Positions 53,857 to 62,862 of a stretch of DNA of 64,000 nt are shown here, one piece after another. Position numbers and translations under genes: made by a program. Numbering within the stretch: position 1 is the stretch's first letter; each line of letters begins with the position of its first letter. The notes under the pieces are model-generated. The model saw nothing but the letters and a program-made list of their open reading frames with translations. It was not told the DNA's origin and searched no databases. The DNA is from Escherichia coli. Its GTDB lineage: Bacteria > Pseudomonadota > Gammaproteobacteria > Enterobacterales > Enterobacteriaceae. The DNA lies in contig NZ_AP027764.1 of assembly GCF_036503815.1 (NCBI RefSeq), positions 2,542,001-2,606,000 on the forward strand. The letters run 5' to 3'.

Positions 53857-53974
53857 ATGATAATGAATTTCAGACACAAGGGATTGCGTGACTTGTTTCT
53901 TCTCGGCAAAACCTCCGGCGTTATACCGAGTCAATGGCGATGCATACATACTGGATTACGAGGACTATCACTGA
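53857..53974 (+). pseudogene. Remnant of a HigB/RelE-type toxin gene with internal deletion
   Basis: The first ~25 codons (NFRHKGLRDLFLLGKTSG) match the N-terminus of HigB toxins (F-x-H-K-G-L-x-x-[LF]-F). About 15 codons later, in another frame, the DNA reads GDAYILDYEDYH and stop, the C-terminus typical of HigB. That stop overlaps the antitoxin start by one base (TGATG), as in real higBA operons. The 50-odd codons of the core, with the catalytic residues, are gone, and the join also shifts the frame. The toxin is dead, and the fused frame runs on into yddM. Confidence 0.8.
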
Positions 53975-54258
53975 TGAAAATGGCCAATCATCCCCGCCCG
54001 GGGGACATTATTCAGGAATCACTGGACGAGCTGAACGTCAGCCTGCGCGAGTTTGCCAGAGCAATGGAAATTGCGCCCTCAACGGCAAGCCGATTGCTGA
54101 CCGGAAAAGCCGCGTTGACGCCAGAAATGGCGATTAAACTTTCTGTGGTGATCGGCAGTTCGCCGCAAATGTGGCTGAATCTACAAAACGCCTGGAGTCT
54201 GGCTGAGGCAGAAAAAACGGTAGATGTGTCGCGACTACGCCGTCTGATTACGCAATAA
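53974..54258 (+). CDS. yddM: YddM, orphan HigA-like antitoxin / HTH regulator
   Basis: 94 residues from ATG 53974. HigA family: HPRPGDIIQESLDELNVSLREFA at the start, helix-turn-helix MEIAPSTASRLLTGKAALTPEMA, and MWLNLQNAWSLAEAE. A 133-codon frame starting at 53857 exists only because it runs through the broken toxin remnant. Without a toxin it may remain as a DNA-binding regulator. Confidence 0.93.
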   Translation: MKMANHPRPGDIIQESLDELNVSLREFARAMEIAPSTASRLLTGKAALTPEMAIKLSVVIGSSPQMWLNLQNAWSLAEAEKTVDVSRLRRLITQ

Positions 54259-54259
54259 A

Positions 54260-54287
54260 AAAATGGCGCTTTTTACAGCGCCATTTT
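54260..54287. terminator. Bidirectional terminator between yddM and fdnI
   Basis: AAAATGGCGCT-TTTTAC-AGCGCCATTTT. A-tract and T-tract on both sides serve the two convergent genes. Confidence 0.9.
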
Positions 54288-54308
54288 CAGCTTAAAGTTC
54301 AAAAGAGA

Positions 54309-54962
54309 TTATATCCCTTCTTCACTCTCTTTTTTCGCTTCTGCCTTCTCGATTTCACGATACCAGCGTGGATGGTGTTTCTTCGCCCAACGACGGCTCA
54401 CCTTCCCTTCGATCATCCCTTTAATCGACCCTTTCACCCAGAATGCCATATACATATGGATCAGGATGGCGTGGATCAGGATGATACCCGCAGCCGCGTG
54501 AATAAACAGGCTATAACGGACAACCTGTATCGGGAAGTACTGCGCAAAGTACGGACGCCAGATAATCACCCCGGTCACCAGCAGCACGAAAATCATGCTC
54601 ATGATCGACCAGAACATCATCTTTTGCCCGGCGTTGTACTTACCAACATCCGCCACTTTGTGTTCATTGCCTTTTAATACTTCGACAATGTTCAACAGCC
54701 ACGGAATATCTTTCTTATCCGGGATGTTGTGATGCACAAAACGCACAAACATAAACATCAGCGCGACGAAAATCGCAATGCCGAAGAACGGGTGCAAAAT
54801 GCGTCCCATCTGCGGCGTACCGAAGGTTTGTGTCAGCCATTGCAGCGTCGGGAAGAAGAACGAAATCCCGGACAGCGCTACCAGGAAGAAGCAAATCACC
54901 ACGGTCCAGTGACAGGCGCGATCAATAAACTTGGTGCGCACAATCATTTTCGACTTACTCAT
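54309..54962 (-). CDS. fdnI: FdnI, cytochrome b556 subunit of formate dehydrogenase-N
   Basis: 217 residues from the ATG at 54962 (an upstream frame overlaps fdnH further). Four transmembrane helices with haem-ligand His in FIDRACHWTVV, RILHPFFGI and LFIHAAAGIILIHAILIHMYM. Takes electrons from FdnH, holds two haem b, and reduces menaquinone. Overlaps the fdnH stop by eight bases. Confidence 0.97.
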   Translation of the reverse strand: MSKSKMIVRTKFIDRACHWTVVICFFLVALSGISFFFPTLQWLTQTFGTPQMGRILHPFFGIAIFVALMFMFVRFVHHNIPDKKDIPWLLNIVEVLKGNEHKVADVGKYNAGQKMMFWSIMSMIFVLLVTGVIIWRPYFAQYFPIQVVRYSLFIHAAAGIILIHAILIHMYMAFWVKGSIKGMIEGKVSRRWAKKHHPRWYREIEKAEAKKESEEGI

Positions 54963-55839
54963 GATGATCCTCCTCGTCATCGTCCACTTCCTTATTCGGG
55001 CCAATACCGATGTAGTGGAAAATTAACCCGGCAAAAGTGGCGATAAAGCCAGCCGCTGCCAGCGGTTTCAACGCGCCTTTCCACAGATTTACCGATGTAT
55101 CGATCTTCGGTTCTTTCGGCAGACCGTGATACAGCTCCGGCTGATCGGCGTGATGCAGCACGTACATGACGTGCGTACCACCGACCCCTTCCGGGTTGTA
55201 GACGCCAGCATGTTCGTAACCACGCGCTTTCAGTTTCGCCACGCGCTGTTCCGCCAGCTCCAGCATCTCCTTCTTGGTGCCGAAGTGGATAGCCCCGGTC
55301 GGACAAGTTTTCACACAAGCCGGTTCCTGACCAACGCTGACGCGATCGACGCAGAGTGTGCATTTATATACCCGGTTATCCTCTTTGTTGAGGCGTGGAA
55401 TATTAAACGGACACCCGGCAATGCAGTAACCACAGCCGATGCAGTTTTCCGACTGGAAATCGACAATCCCGTTAGCGTACTGAATGATTGCACCAGCAGA
55501 CGGGCACGCCTTCAGGCAGCCCGGATCTTCACAGTGCATACAACCGTCTTTACGGATCAGCCACTCCAGCTTGCCGTTCTGTTCGGTTTCGCTAAAGCGC
55601 ATCACCGTCCAGGACTTGGCGCTCAGATCGGCGGGGTTATCATAAACCCCGACGCAGTGCCCCACTTCATCACGGATATCGTTCCACTCCGAACACGCCA
55701 CCTGACAGGCTTTACAGCCGATACAGGTGGAAACGTCGATAAGTTTCGCGACTTCTGCTTTGTAATCACGCACCTGAGAAGGCGGCGTGATGGAGTTAGT
55801 TGCGGACCTTTTGATAATGTCCTGCGTTTCCATAGCCAT
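54955..55839 (-). CDS. fdnH: FdnH, iron-sulfur subunit of formate dehydrogenase-N
   Basis: 294 residues. Four ferredoxin-type Cys clusters (CIGCKACQVACSEW, CMHCEDPGCLKACP, CIGCGYCIAGCPFN, CTLCVDRVSVGQEPACVKTCP) bind four [4Fe-4S] centres, and a single C-terminal transmembrane helix (AAAGFIATFAGLIFHYIGIG) anchors it facing the periplasm. Starts 12 bp after fdnG. Confidence 0.97.
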   Translation of the reverse strand: MAMETQDIIKRSATNSITPPSQVRDYKAEVAKLIDVSTCIGCKACQVACSEWNDIRDEVGHCVGVYDNPADLSAKSWTVMRFSETEQNGKLEWLIRKDGCMHCEDPGCLKACPSAGAIIQYANGIVDFQSENCIGCGYCIAGCPFNIPRLNKEDNRVYKCTLCVDRVSVGQEPACVKTCPTGAIHFGTKKEMLELAEQRVAKLKARGYEHAGVYNPEGVGGTHVMYVLHHADQPELYHGLPKEPKIDTSVNLWKGALKPLAAAGFIATFAGLIFHYIGIGPNKEVDDDEEDHHE

Positions 55840-55851
55840 CTGTTCGCCCCC

Positions 55852-58800
55852 TTACGCCTTCTCGATGTTGACTAAGAACGCTTTATATTCCGGCGTTTGC
55901 GAGTTTGCATCACCGACATTCGGCGTCAGAGTGTTAGCGATATAACCTTTACGCGCGACACCCTCAAAGCCCCAGTGGATTGGAATACCCACCGTTTCAA
56001 CCTGCTGACCGTTTACATTCAGTGGTTTCAGACGGCGCGTTACCACAGCCACCGCGCGGATAAAGCCACGCTTGCTGGAGACAGTGACACGATCGCCATT
56101 GGCAATGCCTTTCGCCGCCGCCAGCGTTTCGCTGATTTCCACAAACTGTTCCGGCTGAGCAATTGCGTTGAGCAACGCGTGCTTGGTCCAGGTGTGGAAG
56201 TGCTCGGTCAGACGATAGGTCGTACCCACATACGGGAACTGCTCTTTTTTACCCATCCGCAGCGCGTCTTGTTCATACAGACGAACCACCGGGTTAGACA
56301 CCACGTTCGGATGCAGCGGGTTAGTGCCCAGCGGCGTTTCAATTGGCTCGTAGTGTTCCGGGAACGGACCTTCCGCCATTTTGTTGATGGCAAACAGGCG
56401 TCCCATCCCTTCCGGCTGCATGATAAACGGTCCGGTTGGCGTACCCGGTGCGGCATTGCCGAAGTCCGGAATATCGTTCCCCGTCCACTTGCTGCCGTTC
56501 CACTGGATCAGCATCCGTTTCGGATCCCACGGTTTACCGTTGATATCCGCCGAAGCACGGTTGTAGAGTACGCGACGGTTGAGCGGCCACGCCCAGGCCC
56601 ATCCCAGCGTATTCCCCAGACCGGACGGGTCTGAGTTATCGCGGTTAGCCATCTGGTTGCCTTGCTCTGTCCAGCTACCGGTGTAGATCCAGCAAGACGA
56701 TGCGGTTGTACCGTCATCACGCAGATGCGCAAAGCTACTCAGTAACTGACCTTTCTTCGCAATCAGCACGCCATTGGCGTCATAGAGATCTTCCAGCGCA
56801 TAGCCGTTGTTCTCTTTTGCCACTTCGTCAGACTGCGGCTCGTGCGGCTGCTTGTAGTTCCAGCTCATCTTCATCAGCGGTTCTACACCTTTACCACCTT
56901 CGGCTTTGTACAACTCGCGAAGATGATGGTAGATACCCGCCAGAATTTCGCCGTCGTTACGTGCTTCGCCTGGCGCGTCCTGACCTTTCCAGTGCCACTG
57001 CAACCAGCGACCGGAGTTAGCGATAGAACCATCTTCCTCAGCAAAGCAGGTCGAAGGCAGACGGAATACCTCTGTCTGAATAGACGCCGGATCGACATCG
57101 TTCGACTCGCCGTGGTTCTGCCAGAAAGTAGAGGTTTCAGTCACCAGCGGATCGATAACCACCATGTACTTCAGCTTGCTCAGGCAGCTCACCACTTTGT
57201 TTTTGTCCGGGAAGGACGCAACCGGGTTAAAGCCCTGGCAGAAATAACCAGTGACTTTGCCTTCGTCCATCATGTTGAAATACTTGATGACGTCGTAGGT
57301 CTGGTCCCACTTCGGCAGCCAGTCGTAGCCCCAGTTATTCTCTTTCTGTGCGGCATCGCCGTAGAAAGATTTCATCAGGCTAACGAAGAACTTCGGATAG
57401 TTGCTCCAGTAGTTCACCTGATCAGCCAGCGTCGCTTTCGGCGTGTTCGCTTCCAGATACGACTGCAAATCAACCTGTTTTTCTGACGGCAGCGTCAGAT
57501 AACCCGGCAGGCTGGTAGAGAGCAGACCTAAGTCAGTCAGGCCCTGAATGTTGGAGTGACCACGCAATGCGTTCACGCCGCCACCGGCCATACCCATGTT
57601 ACCGAGCAGCAACTGGATCATCGCCATAGTACGGATGTTCTGCGCACCCACGGTGTGTTGGGTCCAGCCCAGTGCGTACAGGAAGGTGGTTGTGCGATCC
57701 GGCGCGCTGGTGGAGGCCAGCACTTCACACACTTTCAGGAAGTCAGCTTTTGGCGTACCGCAGATGTTTTCTACTACGTCCGGCGTGTAACGGGAAACGT
57801 GCGCTTTCAGCAAGTTCCACACACAGCGCGGATGAGTCAGTGTTTCATCGCGTTTCGCATAGCCGTTTTCATCGAACTGATAGTTCCAGGACGACTTATC
57901 GTACTGACGTTTTTCAGCGTCGTAACCGCTGAACAGACCGTCTTCGAACGCAAAATCATCACGCACCAGCAGGCTGGCGTTGGTGTAATGCTTAACGTAT
58001 TCGGCGTTGATCTTGTTGTTTTCGATCAGGTAGCGCAAAACGCCAGACAGGAACGTAATGTCCGTACCGGAACGAATAGGTGCGTAGATATCCGCCACAG
58101 AAGCGGTACGCGTAAAACGGGGATCGACAACGATCAAGGTTGCATCGTTGTTGTTTTTCGCTTCCATCGCCCAGCGAAAACCGACGGGATGCGCTTCAGC
58201 AGCGTTACCGCCCATCACCATTACGACGTTAGCGTTTTTGATATCCACCCAGTGGTTGGTCATCGCACCGCGACCAAATGTTGGAGCAAGACTTGCTACC
58301 GTTGGTCCGTGTCAGACGCGCGCCTGGTTGTCTACCGCCAGCATCCCGAGGGAGCGGGCAAATTTCTGTGTCAGCATCCCGGTTTCGTTGCTGGCACCGG
58401 AAGCACACAGCATACCGGTAGAAAGCCAACGGTTTACCGTTACGCCCTGCTCATTCTTTTCAATAAAGTTAGCGTCACGGTCTGCCTTCATCAGCTTCGC
58501 AATGCGGGAGAATGCTTTTTCCCAGCTAATGCGCTGCCATTTGTCAGAACCTGGCGCACGATATTCCGGGTAGCGCAGACGGTTTTCGCTGTTCACGTAA
58601 TCCAGCAATCCGGCCCCTTTCGGGCACAGCGCACCACGGCTTACCGGATGATCCGGGTCACCTTCAATGTGATAAATCGCTTCTCTGGCGTTTTTCGCGC
58701 CATCACCCAGGCTATACATCAATAGCCCGCAACCTACGGAACAGTATGTACAAGTGTTACGGATCTCTTTCGCGCGTAATAATTTGTAGTTTCGCGCCTG

Positions 58801-58899
58801 AGCCAGTGCTTGCTTCGGGGCAAAACCCAATGCCGCGACTGTTGTTCCCGCCATACCGCCCGCGCAGATTTTAAAAAATTGTCTGCGACTGACGTCCAT
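55852..58899 (-). CDS. fdnG: FdnG, selenocysteine formate dehydrogenase-N alpha subunit
   Basis: 1,015 residues read through an in-frame TGA (complement 58312-58314), which is selenocysteine 196 in the context NQARV-U-HGPTVAS. Without recoding it appears as two ORFs (55852-58263 and 58312-58899). Tat signal DVSRRQFFKICAGG, [4Fe-4S] motif CTYCSVGCGLLMY, then the bis-MGD molybdenum fold (MGGNAAEAHP, ALRGHSNIQGLTDLG). Oxidises formate in the periplasm; with FdnH and FdnI and nitrate reductase it forms the proton-motive formate-nitrate loop. Exported as a folded FdnGH complex. Confidence 0.97.
58270..58314 (-). promoter_or_regulatory. bSECIS element of fdnG
   Basis: Just 3' of the UGA on the coding strand a hairpin forms with the apical AGCAAGTCTTGCT (58285-58297), a GU-containing loop like that bound by SelB in fdhF and fdnG. 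It directs selenocysteine insertion. Confidence 0.85.
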
Positions 58900-58963
58900 T
58901 GCTTTCCTCTTTTTTCAGGGGTATTACTGCGCGAGGAAACTAACAGTAAAATTCTGAATCTTT

Positions 58964-58977
58964 TTGCGCGAAATCAA
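58964..58977. promoter_or_regulatory. FNR-like site of the fdnG promoter
   Basis: TTGCGCGAAATCAA, matching TTGAT-N4-ATCAA at 8 of 10 fixed positions, 65 bp upstream of the fdnG start. fdnGHI is FNR-activated in anaerobiosis. Confidence 0.8.
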
Positions 58978-59024
58978 AAAGAACAGCTGTTTGCCACAAA
59001 ATAATCCGCCTGCGCAAATTGACC

Positions 59025-59040
59025 TACCTCAATAGCGGTA
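59025..59040. promoter_or_regulatory. NarL heptamer pair (7-2-7) of the fdnG promoter
   Basis: TACCTCAATAGCGGTA is an inverted heptamer pair with two-base spacing, the high-affinity NarL/NarP arrangement. Centre is 62 bp from the FNR site centre. It explains nitrate induction of fdnGHI. It lies ~90 bp before yddG, which could share the region. Confidence 0.8.
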
Positions 59041-59130
59041 GAAAAACGCACCACTGCCTGACAGGCCAGTTAAAAAAATGCTATAAAATTCAGCTTAATT
59101 TTTAACGGCAAGAGAGACAAAACAGCGAGC

Positions 59131-60012
59131 ATGACACGACAAAAAGCAACGCTCATAGGGCTAATAGCGATCGTCCTGTGGAGCACAATGGTAGGATTGA
59201 TTCGCGGTGTCAGTGAGGGGCTCGGCCCGGTCGGCGGCGCAGCTGCTATCTATTCATTAAGCGGGCTGCTGTTAATCTTCACGGTTGGATTTCCGCGAAT
59301 TCGGCAGATCCCGAAAGGCTATTTGCTCGCCGGGAGTCTGTTATTCGTCAGCTATGAAATCTGTCTGGCGCTTTCCTTAGGGTATGCGGCGAGCCGTCAT
59401 CAGGCGATTGAAGTAGGTATGGTGAACTATCTATGGCCCAGTCTGACAATTCTCTTTGCCATTCTGTTTAATGGTCAGAAAACCAACTGGCTGATTGTAC
59501 CTGGATTATTATTAGCCCTGGTCGGTGTCTGTTGGGTGTTAGGCGGTGACAATGGGTTACACTATGATGAAATCATCAATAATATTACCACCAGTCCATT
59601 AAGTTATTTCCTGGCGTTCATTGGCGCTTTTATCTGGGCAGCTTATTGTACAGTAACGAATAAATACGCACGCGGATTTAATGGAATAACCGTTTTTGTC
59701 CTGCTGACAGGAGCAAGTCTGTGGGTTTACTATTTTCTCACGCCACAACCAGAAATGGTATTTAGCGCACCCGTCATGATTAAACTCATCTCTGCGGCAT
59801 TTACCTTAGGATTTGCTTACGCTGCGTGGAACGTTGGCATTTTACATGGCAACGTCACCATTATGGCAGTAGGTTCGTATTTTACGCCCGTACTTTCGTC
59901 GGCGCTTGCTGCGGTACTGCTTAGTGCTCCGCTATCGTTCTCATTCTGGCAAGGCGCACTGATGGTCTGCGGCGGTTCCCTGCTCTGCTGGCTGGCGACA
60001 CGTCGTGGATAA
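59131..60012 (+). CDS. yddG: YddG, aromatic amino acid exporter
   Basis: 293 residues with ten predicted transmembrane helices in two EamA repeats (drug/metabolite transporter superfamily), for example LIGLIAIVLWSTMVGLIRG and FLAFIGAFIWAAYCTVTNKYA. Exports aromatic amino acids and has been linked to paraquat efflux. Divergent from fdnG. A hairpin-like CGGGT/ACCCG follows its stop. Confidence 0.95.
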   Translation: MTRQKATLIGLIAIVLWSTMVGLIRGVSEGLGPVGGAAAIYSLSGLLLIFTVGFPRIRQIPKGYLLAGSLLFVSYEICLALSLGYAASRHQAIEVGMVNYLWPSLTILFAILFNGQKTNWLIVPGLLLALVGVCWVLGGDNGLHYDEIINNITTSPLSYFLAFIGAFIWAAYCTVTNKYARGFNGITVFVLLTGASLWVYYFLTPQPEMVFSAPVMIKLISAAFTLGFAYAAWNVGILHGNVTIMAVGSYFTPVLSSALAAVLLSAPLSFSFWQGALMVCGGSLLCWLATRRG

Positions 60013-60271
60013 AATTATTGTCGGGTCATAGCACCCGGCAGTTAACCCGCTAAATTACGACAATAATAAAAAATAAATTTCAAATACCAGTAATTCACCT
60101 TATATCTCATTTCGACTTCGATCACATATCGACAAATAATATTATTTCATCTAGTATTCTCATTGTTTTTAATCACCATTCTATTTTAAAAACAGTATGT
60201 CATTTGTAAATGACGCCGTTTAAAATTCGTTTAGAAAATAGGTTTAACGATAATTAAAAGGATACTGTTAA

Positions 60272-61372
60272 ATGAAATTAAAAATAGTTGCGGTGGTTGT
60301 AACTGGTTTGTTAGCTGCGAACGTAGCACATGCTGCCGAAGTATATAACAAGGATGGTAATAAACTCGACCTTTATGGCAAGGTTACCGCTCTACGTTAT
60401 TTTACTGATGATAAGCGTGACGATGGTGATAAAACTTATGCCCGTCTCGGTTTTAAAGGAGAAACGCAAATCAATGATCAAATGATTGGTTTTGGTCACT
60501 GGGAATATGATTTTAAAGGCTATAACGATGAAGCCAACGGCTCGCGCGGCAACAAAACCCGTCTTGCCTATGCAGGTTTAAAAATTAGTGAATTTGGCTC
60601 TCTGGACTATGGTCGTAACTACGGTGTCGGTTATGACATTGGTTCATGGACCGATATGTTGCCAGAATTTGGTGGCGATACCTGGAGCCAGAAAGATGTC
60701 TTCATGACATATCGTACCACTGGTGTGGCAACCTATCGCAACTACGATTTCTTTGGCTTAATTGAAGGGCTGAACTTTGCCGCACAATATCAAGGCAAAA
60801 ATGAACGCTCTGATAACGCTCATCTTTATGGTGCTGACTATACGCGTGCCAATGGTGACGGTTTCGGTATCTCCTCAACTTATGTTTATGATGGCTTTGG
60901 GATCGGTGCTGTGTATACCAAATCTGATCGGACAAATGCGCAGGAAAGAGCAGCGGCTAATCCTCTCAATGCCTCCGGTAAGAATGCAGAACTGTGGGCA
61001 ACAGGTATAAAATATGATGCCAACAACATTTACTTTGCAGCTAATTACGCTGAAACATTAAACATGACCACCTATGGTGATGGTTATATCTCTAACAAAG
61101 CACAAAGTTTCGAAGTGGTGGCCCAATATCAATTCGACTTCGGCTTGCGCCCATCACTCGCTTACCTGAAATCAAAAGGCAGAGATCTGGGGCGTTACGG
61201 CGATCAGGACATGATTGAGTATATCGACGTTGGTGCAACGTATTTCTTCAACAAAAATATGTCGACCTATGTTGATTATAAAATCAACCTGATCGATGAA
61301 AGCGACTTTACCCGTGCCGTAGATATTCGCACCGATAACATCGTCGCAACGGGCATTACCTATCAGTTCTAA
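60272..61372 (+). CDS. yddL: Intact OmpC/OmpF-family porin
   Basis: 366 residues. Signal peptide MKLKIVAVVVTGLLAANVAHA, then AEVYNKDGNKLDLYGKV, the general-porin start. L3 loop carries the PEFGGDT motif and the barrel ends in V-A-T-G-I-T-Y-Q-F with the terminal Phe. Sixteen strands are expected. In K-12, yddL is as I recall only a short N-terminal remnant; here the whole porin is present, like the Salmonella OmpS-type quiescent porins. AT-rich leader of 259 bp without other genes, as for regulated porins. Confidence 0.93.
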   Translation: MKLKIVAVVVTGLLAANVAHAAEVYNKDGNKLDLYGKVTALRYFTDDKRDDGDKTYARLGFKGETQINDQMIGFGHWEYDFKGYNDEANGSRGNKTRLAYAGLKISEFGSLDYGRNYGVGYDIGSWTDMLPEFGGDTWSQKDVFMTYRTTGVATYRNYDFFGLIEGLNFAAQYQGKNERSDNAHLYGADYTRANGDGFGISSTYVYDGFGIGAVYTKSDRTNAQERAAANPLNASGKNAELWATGIKYDANNIYFAANYAETLNMTTYGDGYISNKAQSFEVVAQYQFDFGLRPSLAYLKSKGRDLGRYGDQDMIEYIDVGATYFFNKNMSTYVDYKINLIDESDFTRAVDIRTDNIVATGITYQF

Positions 61373-61384
61373 CATCCTCTCCTG

Positions 61385-61410
61385 ACCAGCCCTTCTCTGG
61401 GCTGGTTTTT
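61385..61410 (+). terminator. Rho-independent terminator after yddL
   Basis: ACCAGCCC-TTCTCT-GGGCTGGT followed by TTTT. Confidence 0.92.
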
Positions 61411-61541
61411 GATTTAAGTGCTGCTGTATGACTCCTTAAGTAAAAATGAGCAATTTTTGATATTTCTGGTCATTCACCTCAATTAATATTCTTCCATACC
61501 CTCCGGGGACATCTTAGTATAATATTTATTGATGAGTGATT

Positions 61542-62801
61542 ATGACCAATATTAATACAGCTTGTGTAAAAAATAATGCCAGTTATCAAGTGAATAACGC
61601 ATTACCTAACAGAGAAACCATCGCCAGCAATTTTTTTGAACAACTGGCACAATGGGGTGAGAAATCGCTTAATAATGGCGTAGAAAAAAGAACTATTCTA
61701 GAGCGAATTAATGAAGCTTACAACTCAAACATGGAATCTCTTAATTTGTCATATCTTGATTTGAGTGAGTTACCGCCTATCCCCCCTACAGTTAAAGCAT
61801 TGAATTTGGAGGGGAATTGTCTAACTTTCCTTGACTTTAGCGACAATGCTAGTCTTATCAATATCAACCTCACCTTGAATAATATTGAAACGATAACCTT
61901 TCCAAATGAATCAAAACTGGAAAATATTTATATCGATTGCAACAAGCTGGAAAGTTTAGATTTAAAAAATCAGCATTCATTGGTTAATCTGGAAGCGCAA
62001 AATAATAATCTAAAAGAAATTAATATTTCTGACAGTTATAAACTGAAATTTCTTAACCTTGATAATAACCAGCTAACATCGCTGGATGTTTCTCAACAAG
62101 AATCTCTGATTGAGTTAAGTGCTCGTCACAATATGATCAATGATCTTAAATTACACTATCACCCCATGGTGAAAAAAATCGCTTTAAACGACAACCATAT
62201 TGCAAATTTAAACGCTAAAAGCACTGCGATACTAGAATATTTAGACTTAAGTAATAACAATTTATTACCAACAGATAACATTAATGAGTTAATATCATCA
62301 AAACATCTTTGGTATTTATCAGTTAACGGTATTAACAATGATCCTATTGCACAAATGCAGTACTGGAATGCAATAATGGATTTAGTTGATAATATTGATG
62401 AAGTGACCATTAAGATATCTTATGATCTAGCAATTAAAAATATCGATACTAGTAATAAGCATCTTGTAGAAGTAAGCAAAAATACTGAAGGTGATAATAA
62501 AGAAAACAATGATTCAATGTCGATTCGTTACCGTTCAAAACCTTATTTCAGCAATTTAACTTTAACAGAACAAGAAACAACACTTTCTGAAGAAGAATTA
62601 AAAGCTATTCTGCCTATGTATCGCGCGTGTCGGTTTGATAACGACACTCCCCTATCCTCATCCTCATCCTCATCCTCAGAACTCAAGGACGCAACAGGCA
62701 CCCCTATCTGTTATTACATTTATGATGAGAATAAAACTTCCTTAGGTTATGGACCAACATTTCATAATTGGTTAAGCCAATCCTTTACCACAGAGTTATA
62801 A
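61542..62801 (+). CDS. yddK: YddK-family leucine-rich-repeat protein
   Basis: 419 residues from ATG 61542. The N-terminal helical region (NFFEQLAQWGEKSLNNGVEKR then ILERINEAYNS) resembles in layout the segment before the repeats of IpaH-type effectors. About nine or ten repeats follow (LNLSYLDLSELPPIP, LNLEGNCLTFLDF, LDNNQLTSLDV, LDLSNNNLLP), then a ~150-residue C-terminal region with an eight-Ser tract. No signal peptide or membrane segment. Low GC compared with neighbours, a sign of transfer. K-12 YddK is shorter, as I recall. Function unknown; an effector-like or protein-binding role is inference. Confidence 0.75.
   Translation: MTNINTACVKNNASYQVNNALPNRETIASNFFEQLAQWGEKSLNNGVEKRTILERINEAYNSNMESLNLSYLDLSELPPIPPTVKALNLEGNCLTFLDFSDNASLININLTLNNIETITFPNESKLENIYIDCNKLESLDLKNQHSLVNLEAQNNNLKEINISDSYKLKFLNLDNNQLTSLDVSQQESLIELSARHNMINDLKLHYHPMVKKIALNDNHIANLNAKSTAILEYLDLSNNNLLPTDNINELISSKHLWYLSVNGINNDPIAQMQYWNAIMDLVDNIDEVTIKISYDLAIKNIDTSNKHLVEVSKNTEGDNKENNDSMSIRYRSKPYFSNLTLTEQETTLSEEELKAILPMYRACRFDNDTPLSSSSSSSSELKDATGTPICYYIYDENKTSLGYGPTFHNWLSQSFTTEL
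62655..62678 (+). repeat. Four-unit TCCTCA microsatellite inside yddK
   Basis: TCCTCA repeated four times encodes eight serines in frame. As a 6-bp unit it can gain or lose copies by slippage without frameshift, changing the linker length. Confidence 0.85.
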
Positions 62802-62862
62802 AAAATATCCTGATTTATCAAGGATAATAAATCAAAAAATATATTATTGCCATGGAGTAGTT

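Noticed and set aside
55126..58725. Long plus-strand frames (up to 389 codons) across fdnH and fdnG
   Set aside because: They are antisense shadows of high-GC-third-position genes fdnGH, whose proteins are recognised along their whole length.
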